The notes under the pieces are model-generated. The model searched no databases and was not told the origin of the DNA. It saw only the letters and a program-made list of their open reading frames with translations. A program made the position numbers and the translations under genes. Shown one piece after another: positions 23,401 to 28,178 of a stretch of 44,148 bases of DNA (its first letter is position 1; each line of letters starts with the position of its first letter). Source of the DNA: Bacteroidales bacterium (GTDB lineage: Bacteria > Bacteroidota > Bacteroidia > Bacteroidales > P3); the NCBI GenBank assembly GCA_017530105.1, contig JAFXMW010000078.1, forward strand, positions 1 through 44,148. The letters run 5' to 3'.

Positions 23401-26400
23401 ATGCAGTATCACTTTACTAGTTCAGCAGGCTGCGACAGCCTGGTTATCCTCAACTTGAGCATTATCAACACCCTCTTGCCCGACAACGTGGATAGCGCGG
23501 ACTGCATCATGTCACCCGAAAGGTCTGAATGGGGTATACAAGTAGGGTGGTCATCCGCCCCGATTGTTGCCAACCGGAACATTCCTTTGGTTGGAGACCT
23601 AGACGGAGACAGCATTCCTGAGATTGTCTGTTTTGCTCAGAATGGAGAATCTTATTATTTCGGTCCTATTTCAAGATACAATACGCTACTGGTATTCGAC
23701 GGTTCAACCAAGGTTCTTAAGGAAACCATCACATTGCCATCGCCTGTCTCGGGCTATGAGGCTGCCGCATACGGCTTAGTGAAGACTGCAGCAGGAGTGG
23801 GGTTGATTATCGTGGCTTCGTACGACTTCAAGCTGAGGGCATATGACATTACGTCAAGTAATCCAAGCTTGCCATATTGGATTTCCGATGTTGACTATGG
23901 CTCGAACACTGGCGACTGGTCGGTGAATCTCGGATTCGCAGATTTCAATCAGGACGGCCACCCGGAGCTCTATGTCCGAAACAAGATTTATAATGCCGAA
24001 ACGGGCACCCTGCTCGCATCTGTTGCAGGCAGCACCAACACGGGTTCATCCTATTCGCATTGGACACATATCACACATTGGAAGCTCTCGTCTCCCTTTG
24101 CCGCGGATGTATGTGGAGACGCTAAGCCAGAATTGATATTGGGCAACGAGATTTACAATGTGAGTATCACCAATACGAGCGGATCAAGCGGCAACACCAT
24201 ATCGCTTGCCAGACAGGTCACCCCTCCTAGTAATGTACCCGCCGACGGTCATCCACAGGTGGCCGACTTCAATCTTGACGGCTATCCTGACATCCTAATC
24301 TCTATACGCTCTACCGACAATCAAAACGGCACGGTATACGGATATGTGTGGGACGTACACAACAACAGCACAAGCTCTCCGTTCTCGATTAACACATCAT
24401 GGTCTGGAAAGAGTGTCCCGATGATTGCCGACATTGACAACGATGGTAATCTTGAGGTACTTATTCAGTGTGGAGTGGCGAACAGTGACAACAAATTCCG
24501 TGCATACAAATACATAGACAGCCTACAGTCCTTCACTCTGATGTGGGATCTGTCCACCGATGAGGACTCTTATTCGAACAGCATCACAAGTTTTGACTTC
24601 AACCAGGATGGTCTGCTGGAATTAATCATTTGCGATCAGTCAAGGGTCAGAATTGTGAATGGAAGCGGAAAAAGCCATTTGACATACAACGATACAGTCC
24701 CGGTATATGTAATGAATGTGTTTCCGTTCACCGAGGTCACCATTATGCAATACCCACTGATTGCGGATGTGGATTGCGACGGCAATGCGGAAATTGTCTC
24801 TGTGGGCAACCACCAGCTCAATATCTTTGAATCAACAGGATTTCCTTGGGCTCCAGCCCGTAAGGTGTGGAACCAGTATTTGTACAACGTCACATGCGTA
24901 AACGAAGATTTGACTATCCCGCAGTACTTGTTCAATAACGCAACCGTCTTTATCGACCCTGACAATGTAGCAAGACGACCGTATAACAATTTCCTACAGC
25001 AGGCCACCACTATCAACCAATACGGACAGCCGTTTAATGCCGTACCTGACGCTGAGAGTGTGTCTGCAACGGCTTCCCGTAACGACGATACGCTTACCCT
25101 CACTGTCTCTTACTGCAACCGAGGGGATGACCGTCTGATAGCTCCTTACGGCATTACTGTGTATTTGAACGAGTATCTTGGCACCTTACTGTGGACAGAT
25201 ACCGTGACGACAAGCCTCGATATTGACAGTTGCACAGCGTACTCGATCCTTATCCCCATCAATGCACTATGCGGTTTGCAGAGTAGCGACTCTCTGCTCA
25301 TTGCCTTGAACGACTTTGGCGACGGCATTGCACAACATGGAGCCTCTCAACTCGAATGCGATACTGCGAATAACACCATATCAATCGGTACCACTATTTA
25401 TCGTAGCAATAGCGATACAAGTGCCGTCTCTTGCGACAGTCTGATTTGGCATGGTTTAGAATTAACCGCTTCCTGCGATACCACACACGTTCTTTCAAAC
25501 ATCTATGGATGCGATAGTGTGGTGACAATGCACCTTACTGTTTACCACAGTACTGCTGACGACACGTCGGCCTCAGCCTGCGACCAGTTCACCTGGCACG
25601 ACTCGGTCTACACCGCCACAGCCACCGCTTCATTCTTCACTACGGGCGCTCAGGGCTGCGACAGCGTGACAACGCTGCATCTTACCGTCAACCACTCCTC
25701 CTCCTCGGTCTATTACGACACCTGCACGGAGAATCAACTGCCTCGCGTTTTCCACGGCCTCACGGCTTTCGGCGACACGGCCAACGCTTCCGTCACGATT
25801 ACCAATGCGGCAGGTTGCGACAGCGTGATTTCGTACCATCTCCATGTCCTTTGGAATAACCGCACCACGCTCTACGATACTATATGCGACAGCCAGCTGC
25901 CTTACGTGTGGAACCACCGCACGTTCACCACAGCGGGTACGCAGTATGACACGCTAATGAACAGCCTCGGCACGGACAGCCTCGTGACGATGGTGCTGCA
26001 TGTGCTGCCCACGTACCATATTGACCTCTTCGACACCATCTGCAGCAACCAGAGCCTCGCCTTCGAGGATTCCACCTATTCGCTCCCCGGCACGTACACC
26101 CGTGGGCTGCTCACCGCTACCCTGCCACAGTGCGACAGCGTCCGCATGTTGCATCTCACGGTGCTCAACACCTCGTCGGGCGACACCTCCGTGACTGTCT
26201 GCGACAGCTTCACCTGGCACGACTCCACTTACCTCTCCTCCACCACTCTCTTTTCCACCTCGACCAACGCCCAGGGCTGCGACAGCGTGACAACGCTGCA
26301 TCTTACCGTCAACCACTCCGACCATCTGACAGTTTGGGACACCATCTGCACGAACCAGCTTGTGGGCGGGTACCCGCTCCTCGACACGCTCTTCTACCCG

Positions 26401-28050
26401 GGTACCTCATCGGGCCTGTACGCCCTGCAGCGCACCAACAGCATGGGCTGCGACAGCACGGTGACCCTTGCCCTTGTGGTGCACGACAACTCGTTCAGCA
26501 CGGTCTACGACACTATTGTTGAGAACCAGGCTTCGTCGTGGATGTATAACGGCGTGGCTATGGCGCACGATACCGCCAACTGCATCTTTGTCCTCGCCAA
26601 CCACTGGGGTTGCGACAGCACCATTAACTACAACCTCCACATTTGGCGCAACAGCCTGACGACTGTCGACAGCACCATCTGCGACAATCAGTACAGCTCT
26701 TTCGTTTGGTATGGGCAGGCGGCGGCCGACACCCTTCGCACCACCCTCGCGGGCAGCCACGGCACGGACAGCACCGTGGTGTTGGCGCTGCATGTCAACC
26801 CGACGTACCACTTCCACCGCTACGACACGATTTGCGACAACCGCTCCGCCACGCTCGGCGACACGGCCTACAGCCTGTCGGGCGACTATAGCCTCAGCCT
26901 CGTTTCCTCGCTGGGGTGCGACAGCACCGTCACCTTGCACCTCACCGTCTACCCGACTTACCACACGCACCTCTTCGACACCATCTTCCCCGGCGACACC
27001 GTTTTCTTTGAGGGCGACGCCTTCACCCAGACGGGCGATTACAACGCAAGCTACTCCTCCGCGCTGGGTTGCGACTCGGTCATCACGCTCCATCTGTATC
27101 GAATCCAGTTGATGGAAAGTGTCCGTTTCGACACCATTTGCGAGGGCGACACCTTCTATTTCTACGACCGCCCACTCACCCTCGCAGGCACCTACCGCGA
27201 CACGATTGCGTCGGCAAGCCATCTGTTTGGCGATACCATCGTCGTTGAGAACCTGTCGGTGCTGCCCTATCCGACCATCCTGTTCGATACCACCCACCAA
27301 TGTAAACCCGAACCTTACTACACCCTCACCGCTCACACCGATGCTCCTTATCTCCGCTGGTCGTCACGACCCTCCGACAATAACTTATCCAATTACGCGG
27401 GCGACAGCATCCTGCTGCTGAACCCGTCGCAGACCACCACCTACAGGCTCACCGCCGACTACAGCCCCCGCGCCCTGTGCCCCACCGACGACAGCATCAC
27501 GCTCATCCCCATCCATCCTGTGGAGGCTCGCATTGCCTACGCGCCCGATTTCCTTTCGGACGACAACCGGAGACTTGAAGCTTACAACAACGGACACGGT
27601 CCTGTCAACCACCGCAGATGGGAGGTGTGGTACAACGATATGCCTGCGCTTACGGACACCTCCGGCACACTGAGGCTTGATGTCCCCATGCAGGTGGACA
27701 GTCTGGTGCTGTTCCTTACGGTGACCAACCTCACCTGCGCCGACACCGACACGGCGTCGGTCCCCATTCTCAAACAGAGCATCTACTTCCCCAATGTCTT
27801 CACCCCAGGCGAGAGCACCAACAACACTTTCTTCGGCTTCGGCACGGGTATCCTGCAATTCGAAATCTGGATATATGACCGGCGCGGGGACCTTGTGTTC
27901 CACAGCACCGATTTCAACGAGAAGTGGAACGGTACCCACAACGGGGTTACATGCCACCAGGGAACCTACGTGTATCGCTGCCGCTATACAACCCAGTTGG
28001 TGCCTAACGGCTGGCAGTCTGTCACAGGTACCGTCACCCTATTGCGTTAA
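8497..28050 (+). CDS. Giant multidomain T9SS-secreted surface protein (type B sorting domain)
   Basis: The gene encodes 6517 residues (about 0.7 MDa). ATG 8497 is chosen over 8362 because it follows a promoter and opens a clean signal peptide (residues 1-23, ending SYA before Gln). Domains: CUB-like, about 25-150; a fibronectin-III-like domain, about 152-236; 14 modules of about 240-260 residues (about 237-3735), each a jelly-roll (MAM-like) domain bracketed by Cys (start like PYCENFD, end like YIDDI plus Cys) followed by an FN3-like domain with VEYG-type strands; a linker with PKD-like and Ig-like domains to about 4185; short Cys units in three blocks; a galactose-binding-like NGGFESGN domain; an FG-GAP/VCBS-like propeller with a CARDB-like domain; and a CHU_C type B sorting domain at 6429-6517. 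Inferred role: surface adhesin or matrix protein exported by T9SS and fixed to the cell surface. No enzymatic motif is seen. It appears monocistronic. Confidence 0.93.
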   Translation: MRTPLHKLLAVILLQLIIPASYAQYSVNLANNDTVWIDGCQHPDGTIYDNGGPDGNYSNGFNGYAVISVPAGVSISLWGSFHTESGYDWFSVYNSVGTGGSPLADHKTGEGTLTPTVVSTSGYMTIYFHTDGSVPYPGLVLNYSCRGVGEDCTNGPESVTVTNITTSSAQINWNATNPSGPFLVDVNGTLHTLNTNSLSLTGLNANTHYDFAISSVADDWAPCCTARESFRTACGTMDPPMQESFDDYGTGYNILPTCWTKLLNYDDTLNEPQIVGNPYSSSPGALRMYCGSNNDGNHYSMAIGPRMNVADIATMSVRFSLRAAYSGTYIIVGVCDSTLRSNNNFTPVDTVTIDNINLWEEKVVSLAPYTGTGKYIAFRMQRSLQTGDGRFLFIDDVALIPCGTWNERLYNRTYNSMWLSFDTIGSPTVNVEYGVAGFTPGTGTTLTGVSSPLRLTGLTPSTLYDVRIQPHCSGVQSEERPLQWSTLEPPDNNLNFCTTFDDSPDLPPLWRGTDYYDGTPCTSTNRFRNGNRALRMRPYYTSTMPIAVLPLTDTVSLRHLSVAFYLYSDGYTSGRIEVGVMDYPENASSFTPVDTVFCTASNRWLYKQVSLNRYTGVGQYIALRASDPNTAYNSMYIDDLQLASCLVDGVHLTNIGSHSIEIRWDTVDTRFHGDSIVVEYGGIGFTEGSGTRLVIPVRGNTVQTAGRWQKTVISGLMADSTYQFIVYGLCDTMVQHCDAVRPSAHTLPQDILLPYCMNLEGMADGSYPSGWHRPSMYDNTPRIITGGTPRHTGTSALYLLSYHDLENHSTIVLPLFETDSINGLVVSFYTWSEASNGQTLEIGVMDNPDDENTFTTVVSTPVAYNYWESHVHTLNGYTGTGRYIAIRTRNSNYWTYGGVWIDDLIVSDAAARNRTVSSITSHGATFTWQPCGRAYNGAIVEWGPSGFARGTGTSVTVDANTFSLTVDTLQPNTTYDCYITAISNTTETTCNFGCNTFTTLEYPTAASYCYGFEDVPTYGFPNGWSRPVTFDSRPRVEDIARTGNRSLFLRSYNCGENSNYSSMAVMPYLEETDLTGLTLTFYTRGYNYYSRNRLYVGMLTNPVDPATFDTIAEIDYNWSDNWQRHTIDLSTYAGTGRHIAFCCSTLYSCNDGYLYIDDITISSCDLTDIHLYSVTSHDAWLTWSTTGDVDSVEVEYINTTSATPVVITNATPPLHLAGLDSDATYTCQLRPHCTGSANSCSNNIYTFTTRTDSIVPGHCENFNWMNYNQTPQYWTTLKNHDSRPWIIDNPSTDYCTSPSRSIEFYTCSGNGNGNFLVMPATENPVAGGVISFSLRCTNSDVRNRARLTVGVITLPYDSTTFVPIRTLYPTYQWKRYNIDLSSYTGTARHIAFRYTSLDGCHYTYLDDLGYSLCRPGDLRATNITDQSVRLTWRHYGTHTAATTYTVEYGPAGYTPGSGTLLRTTDTSVTISGLTNSTSYRFSVWSSCQDSNECQQEHVTIHTLDEPLLTPFCNNFDSETPDQMPADWTRTYGDQYPRISTQRYKTSNQSLQFYSYCCNNWSDQTSMCAMPVVSTVGTQLYIDFYYYNENPNATLQIGLMTNPHDTNTFTLLHTIRGGSSWNRVKRNLSPYTGNAPYIAFRYRAAYCSSGYAYIDDITLRTCAITSCNLSGLGQDGVDVVWHTSPGCPGVWMTYGLSGSSQSPPTYHTSSPIHISGLTEATQFTVHLWPQCDSTPDNCNYETLREETLHTWVNIPYCTNFDGIASNSFPNNWRRLSTVGSDYPRTSSSVRHSENNSMQFYATDSLFSLAAMPTINPTSSCMAVSGLYANFWTRFNGYTSSARLVIGVMTDILDTNSFIGVDTLIGNNAEWEHHTLSLSAYTGNGHIIAFKLLSSDGSWCECYLDDLCIEKCVASDLTITDITQNSITVNWTSQGSRGLIVEYGPRGFAHGHGTFDTLLNSPATIEGLSELTEYEFNFKSLCDCEIIGATYLPGGGSPGTTSGGSWGGGGGTGGGGGGAGGGWGGGTGVVITTQAHYLEIPYCESYETYDTLPFPTGYRRIVGSSNLYPALTTTNHHSGESCIALYTTTDTACYMSLPPLEENTTNEMVLTFYAYATNGYATTTDVLHIGIMTNPDDPTTYTEINAYRLASTARWQQFSVDLAPYAGSGQYITFRYKPLYASYIYYIDDIYVGRCGISDVHFTTSPTTVQVAWTSLYNPSAVNIEYGRQGYDRDDSTYSPTVITAHYSPYTIVGIDPDSNYDFYIMAQCNDTDMALCSPVAYTLNPMLYPPYCQDFEDLPSGVLPDHWKVVRGRDQYPLTETQYDQQVVAFSPCSGHDNTVLLRPLPSGDSLGGKWVYAYFSTSNNNYIYLDFGTLTDTSDANTFVQMASINNQQTNTLQEFNIQLSGGNPAYNRFAIRARSTSGCRWIRLSKLALSNYPYPTALSSSVYGSSSRRITWSGQYNNPYYTILYGYGDNWRTLASDSCQALLNNLEPSQTYQVFFISPAGERLCLPYTFTTPDAVSLPYCENFDTYDNLVVPPGWYSHSAYGDNYPRTYNYSYNSCCRTLDFYTDYSHLQYTALPDFNIDSVRHLDLQFSLRIDYISRTRLVVGVMDDRADFNTFTPVDTLTCPTGSVYYPQHVSLARYNGTGRFVTFLISTTGGREPLYLDDLQVSACSLPDITVAGSRQMKASLPDSSTTADYWIEYGPQGCSQGDSTNTLLHVTQNPYYITELEPNTQYSFFTRCFEEYPTCAPPVILTTTDELHIPFCENFDTCPNYQMPNGWTRHNSYNSNYPRKNSDGIIQFYNNCNNNSRSYAVMPDVAIDSLNRLDLYFDLYNERAQFLMIVGVMSDKDDPETFIPVDTVQNIPTNSWQPVHASLHNYHGAGRFITFCMVNTTGNCNSMYIDNLRINDHPTPSYALTGATTVTVTSNDTLSPDYWIEYGPEGCNPGDTTNTWLHITSPTYSITGLDTMTTYHFYHHSDSGDVTCFPPQSVTTSVEVALPYCENFESYAYDILSGGWMAYPDCNYYSTLTHIWYVSYGWTQSVNLEFTGYCNQWVLMPSIALNGNTDIQFSCRLGVNGYCQSQFVQVGILTDRQNMDSFIPVETLQCSANSVSQPKVVNFHGLDGVSANIAFRYINNVGGYSMYMDNISVSAIPMPDINIVAYNAIEIVSDTSFPFHPYWIRLGADGVDSMILVDSTPFPIHGLTPSTSYCVTLYEDSITPSCHEAVCFTTSHLQSLPYCEEFADYGTGSGAFPTGWQRLIGDNNSNRLYIQHDYDAPDYRDLRFETYNGMYLYAVLPEMDVDSLRNLSLRATMWSSSDPATLFLEVGVMTDMSDTGSFTVVDTLRGTQSQCWEPVSARLERYSGAGRFVALRMRETTGNSRAIWIDRLEVLPCDIPAGVRASLSRHNEVRIDSREPSRTGFWLEYGTTGFQQGTGHFVRVDSLPLFLTLQNRTSYDFYFRCDSLSPTCTPPHTVTTQDGPLPLPLCINFDTCQNNRMPYGWHNLRVPQESGNDCYVYSDQSHTPVRSLRFYSNSTERKPYAVLPDLQVESLSQLAVSFWMRCNNYGTFILELGVMSDPYDASSFISIKRFTNTQSNTWQRMQAVLSSAPADARFVAFRLTKTSGSYDWLYLDDLYIDTCGASDLQVSGLTSDHLTLDWRQTGQPTVTLEYGPIGFAAGSGTTIHPASPPLTVTGLDNLMNYEFRFSASCGGSMLWDFCNTFYCDTVTLFTPAGGTGCIDPTNLTADYTTCTYGSYSNPRSHMGIVDLGNQSALSRHTVHYDTTERDPRTGGLLRTVPEGAEASVRLGNWTSNNSDPEAESVTYSLFVDPSSFDLLILKYAAVLQDPEHSAIQQPRFSIEILDEYNGLIDSRCGAADFIANANLGWNEAANDVLWKDWTTVGLDMSAYANQTIRIRLTTYDCGEGSHYGYAYFTLDCLLKNIRAEYCGEVESNVFTMPDGFNYNWYTDTVNKTSLFTTQSITIPTSNTTYFCDVSFVDKADCFFTMSAYAGTRYPLALFDSVVSLTGCRFYVQFNNLSTVSTDGVTPIGTGEGCESAYWDFGNGMTSTDYNGSTVYTSPGSYDVMLVSYLGGGSCADTIVKTLVLEYPSATPAIYGRTDRCMGDPADTIIVQNGVSYQWVGGDSASAGDSVLVLAPATDTVVRCVVTSAAGCTDTLALSIAVHPVFDIHDSLALCSSALPYLWGDTTLQAGTASGSYAIHRTTMAGCDSSRAMDLTVWEVSTGDTTAVVCDSLVWYDSVFRLTPATPPTHTLTSRHGCDSTVSLHLSVLHSSGSRLFDTVAANSLPYLYHGHELTGDTVAEVTIANASGCDSIVVLHLTVIWNTYSTLYDTVCDSELPYTWNHRTFTEAGTQYDTLVNSLGSDSLVTMMLHVLPTWHFDFHDTICSNQSVTFGDSSYSTAGDYSQALLTTAGCDSIRTLHLMVYNTSHTDTLVTACDSYTWHDTTLTQSLSLTDTLTNVFGCDSTVTLHLTVNHSDTSHLSFSVCDSLIWHDVSYSESGDFLINEGFNTTGCDSITELHLVIIHSASPRHPANQAIMPGDTVRLISGGANYIYWSDADGNTIATGDTLIVAPASTTTYYIHSFDDGLDIISNGGFESGNTGFTSDYQYSTNLVPEGRYAIGSNPRNFHPDFAIASDHTTGSGNMMVVNGSGNAGTVVWSTNIPVTPHTYYAFEAWLSSVSLGNYALMQFSINNSQLGSPFQAPTSTNQWERFYEIWNSGDDTTATITILNQNTTLGGNDFALDDISFTDLSFCPTVRSVTVSVGSTLDTTICDNMLPFNWGNTLFTSAGIQTDTVLTYDGRDSIVNKVLHVLPTYNLEYYDTICSNQSYAFEDSIYTLTGTYTHLLHTATSPQCDSIRTLHLMVNNTSHTDTLVTACDSYTWHDTTLTQSSSLTDTLTNAFGCDSTVTLHLSIQHSITDTINAVILDWNLPFIFAGDTFFTPIIGMQYHFTSSAGCDSLVILNLSIINTLLPDNVDSADCIMSPERSEWGIQVGWSSAPIVANRNIPLVGDLDGDSIPEIVCFAQNGESYYFGPISRYNTLLVFDGSTKVLKETITLPSPVSGYEAAAYGLVKTAAGVGLIIVASYDFKLRAYDITSSNPSLPYWISDVDYGSNTGDWSVNLGFADFNQDGHPELYVRNKIYNAETGTLLASVAGSTNTGSSYSHWTHITHWKLSSPFAADVCGDAKPELILGNEIYNVSITNTSGSSGNTISLARQVTPPSNVPADGHPQVADFNLDGYPDILISIRSTDNQNGTVYGYVWDVHNNSTSSPFSINTSWSGKSVPMIADIDNDGNLEVLIQCGVANSDNKFRAYKYIDSLQSFTLMWDLSTDEDSYSNSITSFDFNQDGLLELIICDQSRVRIVNGSGKSHLTYNDTVPVYVMNVFPFTEVTIMQYPLIADVDCDGNAEIVSVGNHQLNIFESTGFPWAPARKVWNQYLYNVTCVNEDLTIPQYLFNNATVFIDPDNVARRPYNNFLQQATTINQYGQPFNAVPDAESVSATASRNDDTLTLTVSYCNRGDDRLIAPYGITVYLNEYLGTLLWTDTVTTSLDIDSCTAYSILIPINALCGLQSSDSLLIALNDFGDGIAQHGASQLECDTANNTISIGTTIYRSNSDTSAVSCDSLIWHGLELTASCDTTHVLSNIYGCDSVVTMHLTVYHSTADDTSASACDQFTWHDSVYTATATASFFTTGAQGCDSVTTLHLTVNHSSSSVYYDTCTENQLPRVFHGLTAFGDTANASVTITNAAGCDSVISYHLHVLWNNRTTLYDTICDSQLPYVWNHRTFTTAGTQYDTLMNSLGTDSLVTMVLHVLPTYHIDLFDTICSNQSLAFEDSTYSLPGTYTRGLLTATLPQCDSVRMLHLTVLNTSSGDTSVTVCDSFTWHDSTYLSSTTLFSTSTNAQGCDSVTTLHLTVNHSDHLTVWDTICTNQLVGGYPLLDTLFYPGTSSGLYALQRTNSMGCDSTVTLALVVHDNSFSTVYDTIVENQASSWMYNGVAMAHDTANCIFVLANHWGCDSTINYNLHIWRNSLTTVDSTICDNQYSSFVWYGQAAADTLRTTLAGSHGTDSTVVLALHVNPTYHFHRYDTICDNRSATLGDTAYSLSGDYSLSLVSSLGCDSTVTLHLTVYPTYHTHLFDTIFPGDTVFFEGDAFTQTGDYNASYSSALGCDSVITLHLYRIQLMESVRFDTICEGDTFYFYDRPLTLAGTYRDTIASASHLFGDTIVVENLSVLPYPTILFDTTHQCKPEPYYTLTAHTDAPYLRWSSRPSDNNLSNYAGDSILLLNPSQTTTYRLTADYSPRALCPTDDSITLIPIHPVEARIAYAPDFLSDDNRRLEAYNNGHGPVNHRRWEVWYNDMPALTDTSGTLRLDVPMQVDSLVLFLTVTNLTCADTDTASVPILKQSIYFPNVFTPGESTNNTFFGFGTGILQFEIWIYDRRGDLVFHSTDFNEKWNGTHNGVTCHQGTYVYRCRYTTQLVPNGWQSVTGTVTLLR
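9205..19704 (+). repeat. Array of 14 jelly-roll plus FN3-like modules
   Basis: Modules begin near 9205, 9970, 10748, 11513, 12265, 13018, 13750, 14605, 15352, 16060, 16783, 17497, 18210 and 18952. The period is about 710-780 bases, except one of 855 bases that carries a Gly-rich insert. Each module starts with a Cys-Asn/Glu-Phe-type motif, has P.GW in the first 30 residues, an LxxGVMxDxxDxxTF strand in the middle, YTGxGRYIAFR, then YIDDL and a closing Cys. A shorter FN3-like domain follows. Modules are alignable in protein but divergent in DNA. Confidence 0.85.
14466..14577 (+). repeat. Gly-rich low-complexity insert in the giant protein
   Basis: About 37 codons rich in GGC/GGA/GGT specify a Gly-dominated stretch (for example GGGGGTGGGGGGAGGGWGGG) between the FN3 part of module 7 and the jelly-roll of module 8. 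None of the other 13 junctions has it. It probably acts as a flexible linker. Confidence 0.8.
21061..22140 (+). repeat. Short Cys repeat block 1 (7 units)
   Basis: Seven units of about 42-48 residues. A typical unit begins with (V/I/A)CDS followed by YTW or LPY and ends GCDSxxTLHLTV. The unit type is widespread in T9SS-secreted Bacteroidota proteins. Paired Cys residues could form disulfides after export (inference). Confidence 0.8.
21802..21976 (+). repeat. 175-bp near-identical internal duplication, copy 1
   Basis: Matches 23125-23299 over the same length with five mismatches by eye (about 97% identity). It covers the end of one short Cys unit and the whole of the next. Confidence 0.85.
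22141..22860 (+). other. Domain insertion between Cys-repeat blocks 1 and 2 (galactose-binding-like)
   Basis: The repeat array is interrupted by about 240 residues: a short Ig-like strand set (GGANYIYWSDADGNTIA), then a module opening with ISNGGFESGNTGF and containing DHTTGSGNMMVVNGSG and a closing FALDDISF strand. That pattern is typical of galactose-binding-like, carbohydrate-binding jelly-roll domains. Codon use here is richer in A and T than in the 14-module array. Confidence 0.6.
22861..23475 (+). repeat. Short Cys repeat block 2 (4 units)
   Basis: Four units of the same type as block 1. Their order (ICDN-LPF, ICSNQS, ACDSYTW) repeats the order of units 4-6 of block 1. Confidence 0.75.
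23125..23299 (+). repeat. 175-bp near-identical internal duplication, copy 2
   Basis: Partner of 21802-21976 at an offset of 1323 bases. The reading frame is kept. Confidence 0.85.
23476..25398 (+). other. FG-GAP/VCBS-like propeller plus CARDB-like domain within the giant protein
   Basis: About 640 residues without the Cys-repeat pattern. Six acidic, calcium-loop-like motifs are visible: DLDGDSIPEI, DFNQDGHPEL, DFNLDGYPDI, DIDNDGNLEV, DFNQDGLLEL and DVDCDGNAEI, spaced as in integrin-alpha-type beta-propellers. A CARDB-like beta-sandwich follows (SYCNRGDDRLIAPYGITVYL to CDTANNTI). The acidic loops probably bind calcium. Confidence 0.75.
25399..27270 (+). repeat. Short Cys repeat block 3 (12 units)
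   Basis: Twelve further units of about 42-48 residues. Units 2-6 of this block follow the same order of subtypes as units 2-6 of block 1. A 48-base perfect repeat (starting CAGGGCTGCGACAGCGTGAC) occurs at 25651 and 26272. Confidence 0.8.
27781..28047 (+). other. Type B T9SS C-terminal sorting domain (CHU_C)
   Basis: The last 89 residues begin IYFPNVFTPGESTNN and contain FEIWIYDRRGDLVF, KWNGTHNG and GTYVYRCRY, the hallmarks of the gliding-motility-type CHU_C domain. It directs export through the T9SS and retention at the cell surface or in the medium. Confidence 0.93.
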
Positions 28051-28059
28051 TCCAACCCT

Positions 28060-28101
28060 CCCCTTGTCTCTGCCTTTGCAAAAAAAAAGAGAGACAAGGG
28101 G
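28060..28101 (+). terminator. Strong hairpin after the giant gene
   Basis: CCCCTTGTCTCT (28060-28071) and AGAGACAAGGGG (28090-28101) form a perfect 12-base-pair stem around an 18-base loop, starting 9 bases after the stop codon. There is no T-run after it, so termination may be Rho-assisted, or the hairpin may protect the 3' end. A second small hairpin, GTGCC-TGT-GGCAC, follows at 28107-28119. Confidence 0.6.
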
Positions 28102-28178
28102 AAGAAGTGCCTGTGGCACTCAGATAGCGTCAGCGGAGAATTCATTTCATTATCGATGGAAAATAAAAACAATCCTTT

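Noticed and set aside
21061-27270. CRISPR-like array
   Set aside because: The repeats are protein-coding, in frame, of variable length and without unique spacers.
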